From positions 7,254,001 through 7,318,000 of the forward strand of contig BTRK01000001.1 of NCBI GenBank assembly GCA_036245805.1: 64,000 nt of DNA. The letters are read 5' to 3'. The notes under the pieces were generated by a model, which was given only the letters and a program-made list of their open reading frames with translations, ran no database searches and was not told where the DNA came from. The number at the start of each line of letters is the position of its first letter. Within the stretch, counting starts at the first letter, position 1. This stretch comes from Pristionchus mayeri (taxonomy: Eukaryota > Nematoda > Chromadorea > Rhabditida > Neodiplogasteridae). This document shows positions 43,770-56,500 of this stretch, in pieces. A program made the translations under genes and the position numbers.

Positions 43770-44735
43770 GAGGTAGAGCAATTGTGTCGCCGATGAGATA
43801 ATAACGGCGGTGCCACAAAATGTTCCATTCACGATCTTCTTGACTCCAGCTCCCGCGTTGACCGATCCTGGAATGGGAACTGCATTTTCCTGCTGTGATA
43901 AATATGCGACACTCCATCTCCAGCAGCAATTGCTAGATGAAGTTGGATAAATCGGCCATTTCAAAAGACATCACAATACAATATGTAAAAATAATGCGTC
44001 TGGCATACCAAGGGGGCAGAGAGAGGGATCCCGATCCGTTGATTGGCTTCGAAATGACAGCAGCGGCCGCATCCTGGTTTGCTGCACGAAGTGCCTTAGA
44101 GAGGATATAGTAAAGTAGTGCGGTGAATAGAATTCAATTCTAGTCACCCTGGCCCCTGCATACAACCCGAGTTGTGGTGACCAGTTGAGTTGCGGGATAG
44201 TGCATAGATTGACGAGACCGTGGGGGGGGGACTCAAGAAGTGAACCCACGGGGCAACGCAAAGCGAGTTCGATCACTGAAGATGCTGCATTGCATGAACC
44301 AGTAGCTGCTGTCACCAAGTACTTTTAAGTGAACTCGTGGCCACCGTATTCGCTACTCATTATCTTCTACGACCGGTTGCGATTTGTCATCGCGAGAGAA
44401 GATCTCATGGTATCGCTGCCTCTAATTGTGCACTACCGCTTGCGTCAAAACCCAATCTGCTGCTGCTGCGCCCCAGGGTTCCTGTCCTATTCCTGCCGTA
44501 AACATTTGTGAGATTACCTGCAGCGCCCGTGCCGACATTCGCAACGATGTTGAAGTTGGGTCGCAACACAAGTGCGTACGATATATCACCTGAAGTAAAT
44601 TAGAGTTCGGATACTATGATCTAATTGGAGATTGACCGCTGCCGCCGAAGTTACCACCGAAGAAAGGAGAGGCGGAAGAGAGTAAGGGCGAAGCGAGGTT
44701 GGAATGAATGAGGAGATATGCAATGTCGAAGAAAT
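43770..44735 (-). pseudogene. Decayed tandem copy of the secreted Gly/Ala-rich gene
   Basis: The minus strand carries in order a signal exon (LASPLLSSASPFFGGNFGGSG near 44,735-44,645 in two pieces), exon 2 (DISYALVLRRPNFNIVANVG near 44,600-44,525), an exon-6 match (AAVISKPINGSGSLSLP near 44,100-43,990) and a last-exon match (ENAVPIPGSVNAGAGVKKIV near 43,895-43,800). The start codon is lost (ATG to ATT relative to the intact copy), and exons 3-5 are missing or unrecognisable. Flanking promoter-side sequence up to about 45,360 also matches that of the intact gene. Confidence 0.65.
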
Positions 44736-45514
44736 TGGTGGATGCCATTAAACTACGATTCACTATATTGTTTATACCTGAATTGTGCAGCTAGGAGGAG
44801 GAACAATACGATATCATTCCGGTGTGATTTGCATATTTGCAATGCGTGGTGTCGTGCTGGCATGGATGAGTAAGCGAGTGTGTAGGAGTCATCGACGTTG
44901 AGAATGCCGTGAGATCGAAAGATGACAAGGCTCAGGAGGACTAATTGGAGATTTCTTCACAACTTCATTATACAAGCAGTCTCGACGGCTTCCTCTGTGA
45001 GATATTACGCAGAATGGAGAGGAAAATTCTCCCCAAGCCTACCATATTTGCATTCATGCACGTTTATCGATAAAGCAGCGTGAGTCTGTCAAGGGAGAGG
45101 ATCCGAAATCAGAGACCATACTATCATGCCGTGCGTACTCTACTGTTTATGCCACTTGGATGTGGTAATCTGAATAATCCATGCGACATATGCGTATGTG
45201 GGATGATGTAACAGAAATGAATCAGCAGAATTGCAAACAATTCGCTCACTGGAAATGCAATACTTTCTTATGTACATTCCATCTACTCTAGAAAATGTGT
45301 AATGAAACAAGCCGCTTGATTCTATTCGCTCATTAAGTGAAACGACACGTTTCAAGAGCTATTTTCTCAATTTCGATTTTACCTCACTATGCTTGCTTCT
45401 CGCAATATTCTTTTTCTCTAACCGACATGGAGAAGCGAGTGAACACACAACTCAAGAGGGGATAGGACATTTTTTACGTCTTTTCATAAAGGATGCAAGA
45501 TGATTATTACAGCT

Positions 45515-45615
45515 ACGCACATCTCTTCCATTGACACTCTTCTTGGAATCACTTTTGACGACGACCGATCTTCGGATGAATACTGCATTTGCCCTCTCTT
45601 CGCTGCATGTATAAA
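45515..45615 (-). pseudogene. Another last-exon remnant of the same family
   Basis: Minus reads ERANAVFIRRSVVVKSDSKK then SVNGR, aligned with the QANTVPIPGLVKAEAGVKKS exon. There are no other exons nearby. Confidence 0.45.
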
Positions 45616-45889
45616 TATGCAAAAATTCAGCTTACAGTAACTGCTGTCAGGTGGTAAAAGAGAAGCAAACTCTATTCACGAACTTCTGTGCATATCATAT
45701 CAATCACTGCCAATATTAATTACTTAGAAGTCACATAACAAAATGTTGGGAAATTGCAATGTTTATGTCTGAAAGCAAGAACGTAATATTTATTGACATT
45801 CATCAATATTTTATTTACAATAATGACGTTCGAGGTAGAGTAATAGTGTCGTTGATAAGAAGACAATGCATGGACACAATTGTAACTTG

Positions 45890-47114
45890 TTAAACAGCGA
45901 TTCCGGCGGCGCCTCCCATTGTTCCATCGACGCTCTTCTTGACTCCAGCTTCAGCTTTGACCAATCCTGGAATTGGTACTGTATTTGCCTGTTTTGCCTT
46001 CTCCTAAATATTTTACTGATAAAAATACACTTCCGCTCGAATCCAGCAATTGCTCGATTAAGCTGGACTTGCCAGCCATTGATATGCATACCAGTATGGA
46101 TACTGCATACCCAATGGGCCGAGTGAAAGTGATCCAGATCCGTTGAGTTGCCCGGACATGGCAGCAGCGACCGCGGCCTCAATTGCTGCACGAATGGCCT
46201 GAAAGTAAGAATTGCTTGATGGAGAAGTGGATCGAACTTACGGGGTTGCGCATGGCGATTTCAATCATAGAAGACGCATCAAAGCCTTTGCCAGCAGCTG
46301 CGGCAGCCAAATATCTGGAAATTATTTTGAGTATGTAACTGTCATGCTACTCTACGTCAGAATGCCCTTCTGTGTCGGAGCGCTTTATACAGTTGATAAC
46401 GGCGACCATTCACTTGGCGATTGTGGCTTCCAGCTGTGCGTTGCCACTTCCACTTGCTCCAAAGTCGAGAGCGCCGCCGAGCGAGCCTCCAAGAGAAGAT
46501 GCACCCTTGCCTGCTGCAGATGCTGCACCGGCTGCCGCACTGCCAAGTGCTCCACCCACTCCGGCGGCTGAAACGATGTATATAGGAACAAGGGCATTGT
46601 CGATTTTAGTTGTCGAATGGATGGATTCCATCAACCGTCCAAATGAATATCGATTCATTAGGCGTGCCTCACCTCCAGTGAGTCCGGCCTTGCCTAGTCC
46701 AGCGGCTCCGTCGATCATTGATCCACCGATGCCCAGGAGTGCATTGGTGAAGGCTTGTGTGGCCGCATTGATGGCTCCTGCGAGATGAACATGGATACGG
46801 ACAATGTGATATGTCATGGTCTACGAGAGACAACCAACTCCACAGACTTTTTCAATGTTTTATCGAAATGCCTGGTAAATTGCTAAATATACCCGGTTAG
46901 TTTACCTGCAGCTCCTGTTCCAACATCTGCAGCGAAATTGAAATTGGGTCGAGCCTGCAGCCCGAGAGCGTACGATAGATCGGAATTCGGTAGAGCTAGG
47001 GCATAATCGACTTAGTGAAGACTTACCGTTTCCGCCTAAGTTACCACCGAAGAAAGGAGAGGCGGAGGAGAGAAGAGGCGAAACGAGGAGGGAGAGAAGG
47101 AGGAGATGTGCCAT
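45890..47114 (-). CDS. Secreted Gly/Ala-rich protein, intact copy
   Basis: Exons 47114-47027, 46995-46906, 46777-46673, 46567-46414, 46314-46242 and 46198-46092 join in frame. The protein starts MAHLLLLSLLVSPLLSSASP, a clear signal peptide, then FFGGNLGGN, LSYALGLQARPNFNFAADVG, a Gly/Ala-rich body (GVGGALGSAAAGAASAAGKG) and AIRAAIEAAVAAAMSGQLNG. A last exon at 45,998-45,890 (QANTVPIPGLVKAEAGVKKS ... GGAAGIAV, stop) is conserved in all paralogous fragments, but its phase does not fit the donor at 46,092. Either an unseen donor is used or the gene ends earlier (stop in the 46,050 region). Role unknown; such proteins are often extracellular-matrix or surface components. Degenerate tandem copies lie downstream. 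Confidence 0.65.
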
Positions 47115-47648
47115 GTCGATGGGATTGGTAATTGTGATTCCACAGGAATCGGCTCGATCATTTATACTTGATACTTGATGCAATGAGTAGTAGCGATGCG
47201 ATTACTCCTGACTGATTTGCATAGTGCGTGGATCGTGCTACATGTATGACTAAGCGTGTGTGAGTGGGTGTAGTCGATGTGGAGTTGGATGTGAGTTCGA
47301 AGGATGAAGAAGAACAGGGGAGGCGAGTGGCCATGATTTATTTGCATAGATGCACTTTCGTTGATACTGCAGCGTGAGAATGTCACAAGAGAGTGGCCAT
47401 AACCCGAGTTCATACTTCCTTGCTGTGCGTAATCTGTTGTTTGTGCCATTTCGATAGATTAATCTAACAATAAATAATAAGTGAGGAATATGCGTATATG
47501 GGCTGGTGCAACATATATGTGGCTCAGGAGCATCACCAGGTTAATTTGCCTAAAAATGTTATGACTTTTTGCGGAACTCTTCTGTACATCTGTATGGAAA
47601 AATGCATCTTAAACAGCAAGACAATAAATATGAAATGATTATATCACG
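47115..47648. promoter_or_regulatory. 5' region of the secreted gene, duplicated upstream of its pseudogene
   Basis: No gene. TATTTATACTTGA lies about 50 bp upstream of the start codon. Words such as GCAGCGTGAG.. TGTCA, CTGTTGTTTGTGCCA and ATATGCGTATATGGG recur at 45,070-45,200 upstream of the decayed copy, showing the duplication included the promoter. Confidence 0.4.
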
Positions 47649-48080
47649 TCACTCATGACAGTAATATTTTCTAACAATTTCGTTCAATCTTGATACATGT
47701 TTCACGGAAATGTTGATTAGTCCGGCTGTAAATGCATATATATGTACATGTAAATGCGCGATGTATTCATTCTCACCATGGACTATGTGGCCATTCTCCT
47801 CATTTTCGATAACTTTCACGGGCACTTTTAAATGGGTCCGTTTCAACAGCTTTCTTAAAAGTCTCAAAATGTAAGGAACGCGGTCTCCCAGATCGACCCC
47901 ATTCATTGAGGGAAAAGTCGCCTTCTTCGAGACTCTGGATTCAATTACTGAATATGTTGTAGAGAGGGCATGTGTGTCATAAACATTCTTCAGTAGGGTC
48001 TCCAAATCGTTCATGGTGGTGTAGGATAAACAGAGGTAAAGCAGAACATGGCGGAAATGGATAGCACTAGTGACATACAT
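47649..48080 (-). CDS. Open frame of 143 codons (unrecognised)
   Basis: The longest frame in the area starts with a non-ATG codon. The first in-frame ATG gives TMNDLETLLKNVYDTHALST, and it ends VSRLNEIVRKYYCHE. The composition is protein-like with alternating charged and hydrophobic segments (VPYILRLLRKLLKRTHLKVP). No domain is recognised, and exon borders are not evident. It may be one exon of a longer minus-strand gene. Confidence 0.35.
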   Translation of the reverse strand: MYVTSAIHFRHVLLYLCLSYTTMNDLETLLKNVYDTHALSTTYSVIESRVSKKATFPSMNGVDLGDRVPYILRLLRKLLKRTHLKVPVKVIENEENGHIVHGENEYIAHLHVHIYAFTAGLINISVKHVSRLNEIVRKYYCHE

Positions 48081-48390
48081 CGTTGCTCTGCTAGAGCATG
48101 GCTGAAGGGAAGGAAATGTTGAGTTGTTAACTATAAAGGCTCTTCATGGATTGTTATTCACTTGGAACGTAGGAACGCCAAAGTACACTTGAGACGAACA
48201 GTGTTAATCACTATGGTTGTCAATCTATAGAAGAGGAACATAGCCCGTCTCCAGCCATGTCCCAAGAATAACCCTTTCACAGGCACAGACAATACCGTAG
48301 TTCGCGATGGCACAAACTAGGATACTGTATGCATATGAATCAACCTAATAAATGCGGTTTTTGTGGTTTGTGGTATGCATGTATTTGCAG

Positions 48391-48925
48391 ATGTATCTCG
48401 ATCTATTGCGTTGTATCTCGTGTAAACTCTTCTTTGCCAATGCCACTGAGTACTACAATCACCTCGTCACATTCTACCATCTGTGTGTCATGGTCAGCAT
48501 TAATTTCTTAATTAGCATTAAAAGAAGGCAGCTGAGGATCTGGTCGAAACACTCGTACGATTCACCACGGAGTATCCTACTGATGACGGAGCGAAAGAAC
48601 GGTACAAGAAGGTGAAAGATAGAGCTACCTACTGGAAAAATCGAGTGAAGGAGGACCGACAAATCTTCTTTGAAAATGGAACGACTTATCGCCAGTCTGA
48701 GGTAATTGATTTTAGAGTACACACAGTTTTTTTTACATTTTATTAAGTACCGACTTTATCTCAACTGTTTTCCATTACAACATACCTGAGATTGGTATGC
48801 TTCATTTTTGATAGATTAAGAATGTATATTTTTTAAAATGTAGAATAAAATATAATTTCAAGGTTTACAACCGTGCCATCGCTTACAAAAGCATCAATAG
48901 CTATTCAGCGCTTATGCTTGATTGA
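48391..48925 (+). CDS. Small gene with a C2H2-like finger (unrecognised)
   Basis: ATG 48391 follows TTTGCAG. Exon 48391-48492 reads MYLDLLRCISCKLFFANATE then YYNHLVTFYH, a C-x2-C-x12-H pattern like a degenerate zinc finger. Exon 48525-48701 reads KAAEDLVETLVRFTTEYPTD then DGAKERYKKVKDRATYWKNR, Lys-rich helical. A third exon from 48863 continues in phase (VYNRAIAYKSINSYSALMLD, stop). It overlaps the 3' end of the minus-strand gene beginning at 48901, so the third exon is uncertain. Confidence 0.4.
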
Positions 48926-51900
48926 GCGACTATTTGTTGTCGACCCGGAAAATTTTGAAGCTCAATCGAAACTTCGTAAGGGGATCCGTGCTCTCGAAGT
49001 TCAATTCCGGCTAATTCTCCTGGGTGATAAATAACCTGCGAAATAGTGGTTATTAACTAATTTTTTTGTTGTAAAAATTGCAATAACCTGAAGAGATTCT
49101 CTTAAAGCTCTCAATCGACGAGGTGTATCCACACGTTCTGTTATGCTCATAACCCAGTTGAACGCTCTTTTAGCGATAATTTGTGCCTGAAACAAATTTG
49201 AGAGCAACTTGTGAATCGATCGATATTCGTATATTATTGGGGTGTCCGGAAAGTTCTGTCACTACATCCATAAAACGTGAGCCCACAATTCCATGCGGCA
49301 TTTGCTTCCTACTTATCAACAATGTACAATATAATTCATGCACTGAGTGGGGGAAAGATTGCAGCATTTTCCAAGTTTCTGGATTACTTCAAGTGATGAA
49401 AGGTCGTCGCGATTTTTTTTCAATTTTACAATATTACTTCCGTCTCGGCCCTTTCGTACAAGAGGTTCACGCTTAACTAGTGCATTTGGAAGGGGAAAGT
49501 GTCATCTTCCGTTGCACTGTTCAAGTGGCACACCCGCTTCTAGAAAGAACAGTATGGTACGGATGATCATCCCCGCTCTGACCTCCATCTCTCCCTATTT
49601 TGCTCTCTCTTTCTCTACACACTGGGGGAGAAACCCAAGATCAGTGTGGACAAGATAAAGGCAATGACAGCTCCTACCAAATAAACGGTATTTCATATTC
49701 TTCATCAATCTAGAAAGAAGCCGAAGCTTCATCAAATGATTCCCTATGATCACTCTCCGGCGGAACTGAAAATTCGTGAAAAGGTCTGCCGGAAATTGCT
49801 CCATCCTAGAGCGAATGTTCGATGAATAAATTCCTTCTTCGCCATGCATGACCAGTGGATCATGTACTATAACCCTGCGAGGAAATTTCAGTACTTTTAT
49901 GCCGGTGAGAATAACAATGCCGATCCAAAGAACACAATTCACGTAAATAGGGAACTGAAATTTCTTGCTAGCCGTGCTAGCCGTGCTCGCTTCGATCCAC
50001 TGGTAGATCCTGCCCATTGGCATTACTATCACTGCTGCCCTATTATCTAAAAAACTTGGAGAGGTGGCTATCAGAATTATTCACAGTCTCCTAGGGGGGG
50101 GGGGTTATATCCGTTTCTCAGATTACAGTTTGTCACAGCATCGCCCAAATTTGTCACAAAATAATTCAGCCGGGAGGAATATTGAATGACTCTACCACCC
50201 ATCGCATTCCCCCGTTATCTCATCATGCAACCATCACTGTTTCGGCATTTTATCTGAACTGTGGACGATACCTTAATTAGAACTGTGGACAATACCTTAA
50301 TTAGTTTCATCACATCTTCCGTATCAAAAAGTAGGTCAAATAGCCTGAGGTATCGGAATTGAACGAGAATATTGACCGAGAGTCCAGACGGGAATGGGAT
50401 ATGCGCCTGAATAATGGCAAAGGTCAAAACATTAAGCTCAAAAACCGATTTGTAAAGCGAAAATAAATCAAATTAATAACACAGCGGGAGTCCATTATCG
50501 ACTACGAGACTACACAATGATGCAGGTATCGTTAAAAGAAACCAAGCGTATTGTTTCTCATCCCAGCGGCATTCCGCTTTCGTAAGTCTCACTGCATTGT
50601 GTTTTGCAGAAATGGCCCACGATAAAAACCTGAGCAATGTTTCACACAGCCTCAACCAAAATACTCAACAGAGATGGCCGTAAGGTATTGATGTTCGAAA
50701 CCTAGAGTCACTTACTTTCTAGTATTTTCCTCGTCCACACTCCGTAAGACTGTTTTCACACAGTGTATTCCGAATGGAGTAGTGCTCGATAGGTCGGAAA
50801 ATGCGTTGATGAAGACATCGTCAATCAGAATCTGCAACAAACGCCGTCAGGGGCTGACAACGTCTCAACGTTAGGCCGGTATAGTCAAGTGAATATAGGG
50901 AAACTTCAATTGTAATAAGTTACTGGCTATGATATTTTGACACAAACATGCATGAATAATTCCGTTTACTTACCTGTTAAATGCAGCTTGTTTCGACAAT
51001 GAATCTTTTGAGTAAATACTGAACACCCTCAAAAATTTGCTTCGGCATCGTCGACCTTGCTTGAACAACTTCCGGAAATCGGTTCTGAACAAAAAAAGCG
51101 TGCTTCAATACTCTCATACGTTCACCTTAGTTTCATTCGGGTTCTTGCTGGTCCATTTGCTTATTGCACCCGAACTGTGCTGTACAAGCATGAAGAAATC
51201 ATCTGATTTGTCGTTGTAATGTATGCCTGTCTCGATGACAAAGTCGCCATTTCGATTCTGTAAAAAGGACAATGTAAATGGACTACATCCGTTCTTCGAG
51301 ACTAGGTCCCCGTCAGGACACAGGTCAGCGACAATTTGGGCAGATTCAGTCTGGAGTGCTCGTCTTTCGAAATACGTTTTTATCAAATCGATTATGTAAT
51401 GATTGCGTGATAATATTATACAATAGTATGTATGATTACTAAAAATTTGCTTGTGTTAATGGTCTTTACCTGTCTAATCGTTAGCTCGCGCATTCGCTCT
51501 CGCAATGGCTGCTTAGCTAGTGATGCAAAATGCAGAATCTTCCTACTCGTTGAACTGATTCTGTCCAACGCATCGCTGTAATTACACAATCATTTGAATT
51601 CGAAATCAGATTTCGAAATATGGATATGCTTGAAAAAATTTCTATCTGCTTGAAAAAAAAATCCTAAAAAACGATTTCAAAACCGCAAATAAACTCACTA
51701 ATCAAGTTTCTTGAATACCATGTGTAAGTTCATCGGGGAGATTGGAAATGTGATCCTGCAAGAGTACATTAGTATAAAGTGCACTAATAATGTGCGTTAC
51801 ATCATCATTTATATCAAAGAATGTGATTTGATCGGTTCCTCCCAGATACGTTGTTATGTGTGATCTATTCGTATCGTAGTTGTAATTCATCAACCTGAAG
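48901..51900 (-). CDS. Multi-exon gene of unknown family, interrupted by a dead mariner
   Basis: Minus-strand exons with good borders: about 51,896-51,712 (NYNYDTNRSHITTYLGGTDQ), 51,575-51,470 (DALDRISSTSRKILHFASLA), about 51,390-51,126 (YFERRALQTESAQIVADLCP...), one ending near 51,083 (NRFPEVVQARSTMPKQIFEG), 50,831-50,716 (ILIDDVFINAFSDLSSTTPF), 50,406-50,296 (AHIPFPSGLSVNILVQFRYL), 49,186-49,088 (AQIIAKRAFNWVMSITERVD) and 49,035-48,901 (VIYHPGELAGIELREHGSPY ... SSISAE, stop). The last two join in phase. One or more internal exons are unresolved around 50,480-50,650. The intron between 50,296 and 49,186 holds mariner remains. No domain is recognised. Confidence 0.5.
49237..50090 (+). pseudogene. 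Decayed mariner related to the intact copy at 3667
   Basis: It starts with TTGGGGTGTCCGGAAAGTTC after TA, identical to the intact element's terminus. Broken frames then read YYFRLGPFVQEVHA, IPYDHSPAELKIREKVCRKL and FAMHDQWIMYYNPARK, aligned with IPHDLSPEQLKNRVQVCREL and IIATDEKWITYDNPVRR. The first catalytic Asp-Glu is lost (HDQW), and stops and frameshifts are frequent. The right terminus is not found. Confidence 0.8.
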
Positions 51901-52129
51901 AAATACAATTTTCAAATATAGAAAATTGCAAGATGACGCAAAGCCGTTACATGTATGAGCTTGCCAACGGCGTGCGGTAAACCACTTTCGAATTTCCCCT
52001 TTTTATCTCTCCTCGGAAGAAAGTTATGGTTGTTTTTGGCAAGAGGTCGGGGAAGAGGGGAGAAGGGTAGCGCGCATTATCACGTAACACTGTGGATAAC
52101 ATGGACAGGTTCCTACCCTTTCATATTGG

Positions 52130-52361
52130 CGGGATTCGAAAGCCTAGGGTGAACTTGGTTCCATTTTGGGGGTGTACGTTTTGTCAACCAAATTTAAAGC
52201 AAAACGAACATCCCAGAAGTGAAAATAGTCTTATACCGTGGGTGTTCGAGCCACGGTATAATATTATTTTCACTTCTGGGGTGTTCGTTTTGCTTTAAAT
52301 TTGATTGGCAAACGTACACCCCCAAAATGGAACCAAGTTCACCCTAGGCTTTCGAACCCTG
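52130..52361. mobile_element. Hairpin MITE, 232 bp, 8-bp target duplication (hAT-like)
   Basis: Arms GGGATTCGAAAGCCTAGGGT and ACCCTAGGCTTTCGAACCCT pair over about 105 bp with a central TACCGTGGGTGTTCGAGCCACGGTA hairpin split at its loop. CATATTGG occurs on both sides (52,122-52,129 and 52,362-52,369). Confidence 0.9.
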
Positions 52362-53526
52362 CATATTGGTAGCGCATGTTTTCATGGTAAAAGTCAACAA
52401 ATTTCAAGACTGCATTTACTTCTCTATGGCTGGTTGTTTGGCACGCACAACTACTCCCAAATACCTATTTTCTCAATTTATTGGGTCGCAAAATAGAAAA
52501 ACCATCGTAGAATTGCAAATTTATCAACATCTATCTCACAATACAAAAGAGATGAATGAAAGAAACGATCGCGAGGAATGGGCCTGCATCGCCGTTATAT
52601 TAGCGGCGTGGGATCGGGTACTAAAAAGGCGGTCATAAGAATCCGATACATTTTGAAATTCCCTCAAACACCAAATAATTAAAAACTAAGATGAGCAAAG
52701 ATGCTTCGCGAGGTAGTATTTGCCAAAGGCCTGAGATCGGAGAAGATCGACTAATTTCCACCATGACAACGATGTCTGCTCAGGGTCAATTCAAGTAAGC
52801 CAATATACACATAGAGGAATCGGTGACATTTGTGAAACGGTGCCATACTCTCGACGTATATTGCAGAGGGCAAATAATATGGATATTTTCTTATCGCACA
52901 AAATGCTAAGTGGTTCGCCAATCTGTTTCTTCTACGAGCAAATCATTCGAGATAGTGGCACGTTATGACATCCTGCGAGGTTGAATCTACAAAGAATATT
53001 GTACTTACAGTTAGCTACACTAGATTTGTTCAAATTACTTATGGAACCAGTCCTTATTCCTAATGAGCACATTCAAATACACATTAGGGAATGACAGTAG
53101 CATGAGTTGGCATAGGGATGGAGGGAAATTTCGATGACGTACCATTGTACCGTTGAATTCACAGGACGAATGAAGATAAATAACATCATTGCATCATATT
53201 GAACTCAACGTAAATGATTTAAAGACGACCTAATGATTTCCCGAAGCCTATTGATTCATTAATCACTGTTCATGGTGAAAGGGGGAGGTGCCACTATCAT
53301 ATGATGAGACAATTCCCTCCGAAGCAATCAGTAAAGTCATATTGGTATTCACTCACCGACACTATTTTTTTCACCAAAATACAATATTTTTTGAGAGACC
53401 AGGAAATATTGTTTTTCAATCGTTATGTATTCTCAGAAATAACTAATGAAAGCAACTACAATTACTTCCTAAGCTTGCTGAGAAAGCAGCAAGGTATTGA
53501 CCACTGGTGGCTCAGCGGTAGTTACC
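52362..53526. other. No supportable gene upstream of the first receptor gene
   Basis: AT-rich; a 90-codon frame at 52,366-52,638 has no exon signals. Presumed promoter side of the receptor gene. Confidence 0.35.
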
Positions 53527-56500
53527 ATGCTATCGACCGATGAGTTGGTTCATGTCATTGTCTCATTTTCCCTGGATTCGTGCTGAACATTATCCTACTC
53601 ATCGCAATTTCCACTAGGTTTTTTTTTAATTTAGGATTATTTAAAATGCCAAATTTTTATTCTAATTGACAAAAAAAATTGTTGTGAAGATTGTTAGATT
53701 CAAGTCGATTTCGTGAAGGTTGCTTTCATTCGCAGGACTCTACAAGATAGTATGCAAAATGAAACCATTCCTTACGATGTCTTCCCCCTTTAGACATCCA
53801 AATCGCGCGAGATACCGCCTGCTTCCAGGACCCCGCCTCATATGCACTCCTACTCGGTCTTCATTGTAAACACGGCGATAGTCGACATGACAGCAGCCAT
53901 TGCAAGTGCCGCAGTAGTGCTCAGGTAATATGGGCAATAGGTCGGATGAAAACTATGACGTCATTCTGCCTTTGCTATTTCAAAGAAGGAATGAAGTCAT
54001 AGTTCGTATCTCGGCTCAGGGAGCCGACATACGAAAAAGCGAGAATTCAAATATTTCCCTTTCTCTTTGACATTTTTTCACGTCATTACTCACTGCGCTC
54101 GAATACTTTGCCATTGACCGCGTCATCTTTATGCCGATAATTTGTATTATCCTAATTACAGCGCATATTGTACAGTTCATTGCGTTTTGCGAATGGAAAT
54201 CTTGCAAAATCTCATGCAAACTTGTTTTCGATCAGGAAAATGCTAATGTTTGATGCTCATAAAATGTGAATGCGACCTCCCGGGGAGGGTGAGCGTATGA
54301 TTATATTGCAAGCTATACGACGAGCTGAGAAAAAAAGTCTCTGTAAAATTACATACAAATATCAAAAGCGACAGCAAAGGGGATACTCTGTGATCCTTGT
54401 CATGGCTGTGGAGAACTGCGTGTGTTATTGGTGGCTGTTGCCCGAAACGTCTCGCGTCTCAATAAAGAATGATGAGAATCCCTCTTGTCATTCCTTCGGC
54501 TTCACTAAGAACACATGCAATATCAAAAGTTTCCTAAAATTCTGGAGAAAATTGCCTCGCAATGCACTGATAATCGTGTCGAGATTGGACATACGAAAAT
54601 TAAATACGTCGACATTTGTTGACGTATATCTACCCACACCTACAGGTTTGTGAACGTGGACGGCTTCCTCGTGATGGTCCCTGCCGGCCCCTGTACTCTT
54701 CTTGGCGCTCCGCAGTGCCATGCCATATTTTGTGAGTTGTGTGCCCCCCTCCCCTGCGCTCAAGTCAATTTCCATCTTTTAGACTAGCCATACTTGCTTA
54801 CAAGATGTAAATTTATTTGAGCGTAAGAGTCGCACAAGTTTAAAACAGGCCTGTTTACAACCTGTTCGACATTACCTGGGGGACTGATTCACAAGGCCCC
54901 TTTTTAGCTCTGCACATCGCTCTACTGAGCGACTCCATCGTGCTTCTTCTTCTCTCCTTCTCATATCGAGTGTTGTCACAACAAGCAATCACGGCTGCAT
55001 CCGTTACGCGATGCTATCTAGTTCCGATCGCCCTCGCCTCTACAGTGCCCAGCTGGATACTGCTGGTTAGTCAGGTGATGGGCATGGGTAGAAACCACAG
55101 GCTGTTTAACCGAATTTCTTCACTTGGATTTTGTGTATCACAATGGGGCTAAATATAATCATGAAATTTCTCGAAAATCGTACCCCTTACTAGAATAAAG
55201 ACATACATAAAAATGAATAAATGAAGCCCATGATAAGACAATTAGCTTATTTTCAGGTCTGGTTGTACAGGGCTTGCTCGTATGACGGTATCGACCGGCC
55301 CGAATTTGCCAACATGACCTACTGTACGATCGATTTGTACTCGAGTCGGGTTGGCGGGAAATGGCTGGAGCGAGGCGTGATCATGAACATGACTTGCTTA
55401 TTCTCGGGAAGTCTCGGAGCAACTGCGTCCATTCGAGGAAAGCTGGTAGCGAAGATCAACGAATTGGTGAGACGATTTTGAATCATCCTGACTTCATTTA
55501 TTAGGTTGTAACATAAGTTTTGTCGCATTTCGGAGGTTCACAATATTTCCATGAAGGATACTTCTCAAACATTATCAATGCCTGACCTCCTAGTATATGT
55601 TTGGGGTGTTCATGCACATTCAAACCATAGGGTAGAGCTGAACTGCGCACGCTGGCTATGCGAAAAATATTAATATGAACTGATTTAAATTTGGTGCAGA
55701 TTTTTTTAATTCGTTTGATCAGGTGCTAGTTCGCAGAGATGAATAATGAACCAAACTTCTACAGCATGGTGATATACCCCGTCAATGCTCTTTCAAAATA
55801 TACGCCAGATATGGTGCTATGTTGAGCGGAATCAAAGATATACTTCACTGAGTGTAAGGTTAGCCGCTGATTCGTAGCCAACTTGACCAACTCTTCTGAA
55901 TCCAGAATTGCAACAACAGTGACTAACATAAGTGCGTTCCAATTAACACTCATGGAGGTATAATTTATCATTAAACAAGTGAGAGAAAGAACACTCCACC
56001 TGTGGGAAATTTGAATTTTTATTAATTCAATTCGCGCACAATTTTACCAAAATATGCAAGTTTAGGTGTTTCGAATTAAAGATTGTCATTCAAAAGCTAT
56101 TTATTTCCAAACTTATCCCAAGTAGATACTAGTAAGGGAAGGGTTTATGGTTAGGATGGACACAACAAATCAGATATTGAACATGTGTGCGAGGTAGGAA
56201 TATGAACAAAGTGCCGATTTCATTAGTTTAATTTACATACCATCGTTCTGAATGGAGCCACTTATCTCAACAGAACCCAATCTACCCCAAACTTTGTCTG
56301 CATACTGACCACTTTGGGTGAACTATATTCCACCACTATTTGGATCTGGATATCTATTGAGAAGAAAATTCGGCTTGCGAAAGTTTTCGCGACCGTCACC
56401 AACCATCCACATTATACAAACTCGTCTACATTTCTAGAACGATTTTCGTTTGTCATTATCCGTGAGTGGTTCAAAATTATGCACATATGTAGTACTTTAC

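Noticed and set aside
48900..49034. Plus-strand frame reading ERLFVVDPENFEAQSKLRKG
   Set aside because: The minus strand here has a better supported exon in phase with the upstream exon at 49,088-49,186; the plus frame is its shadow.
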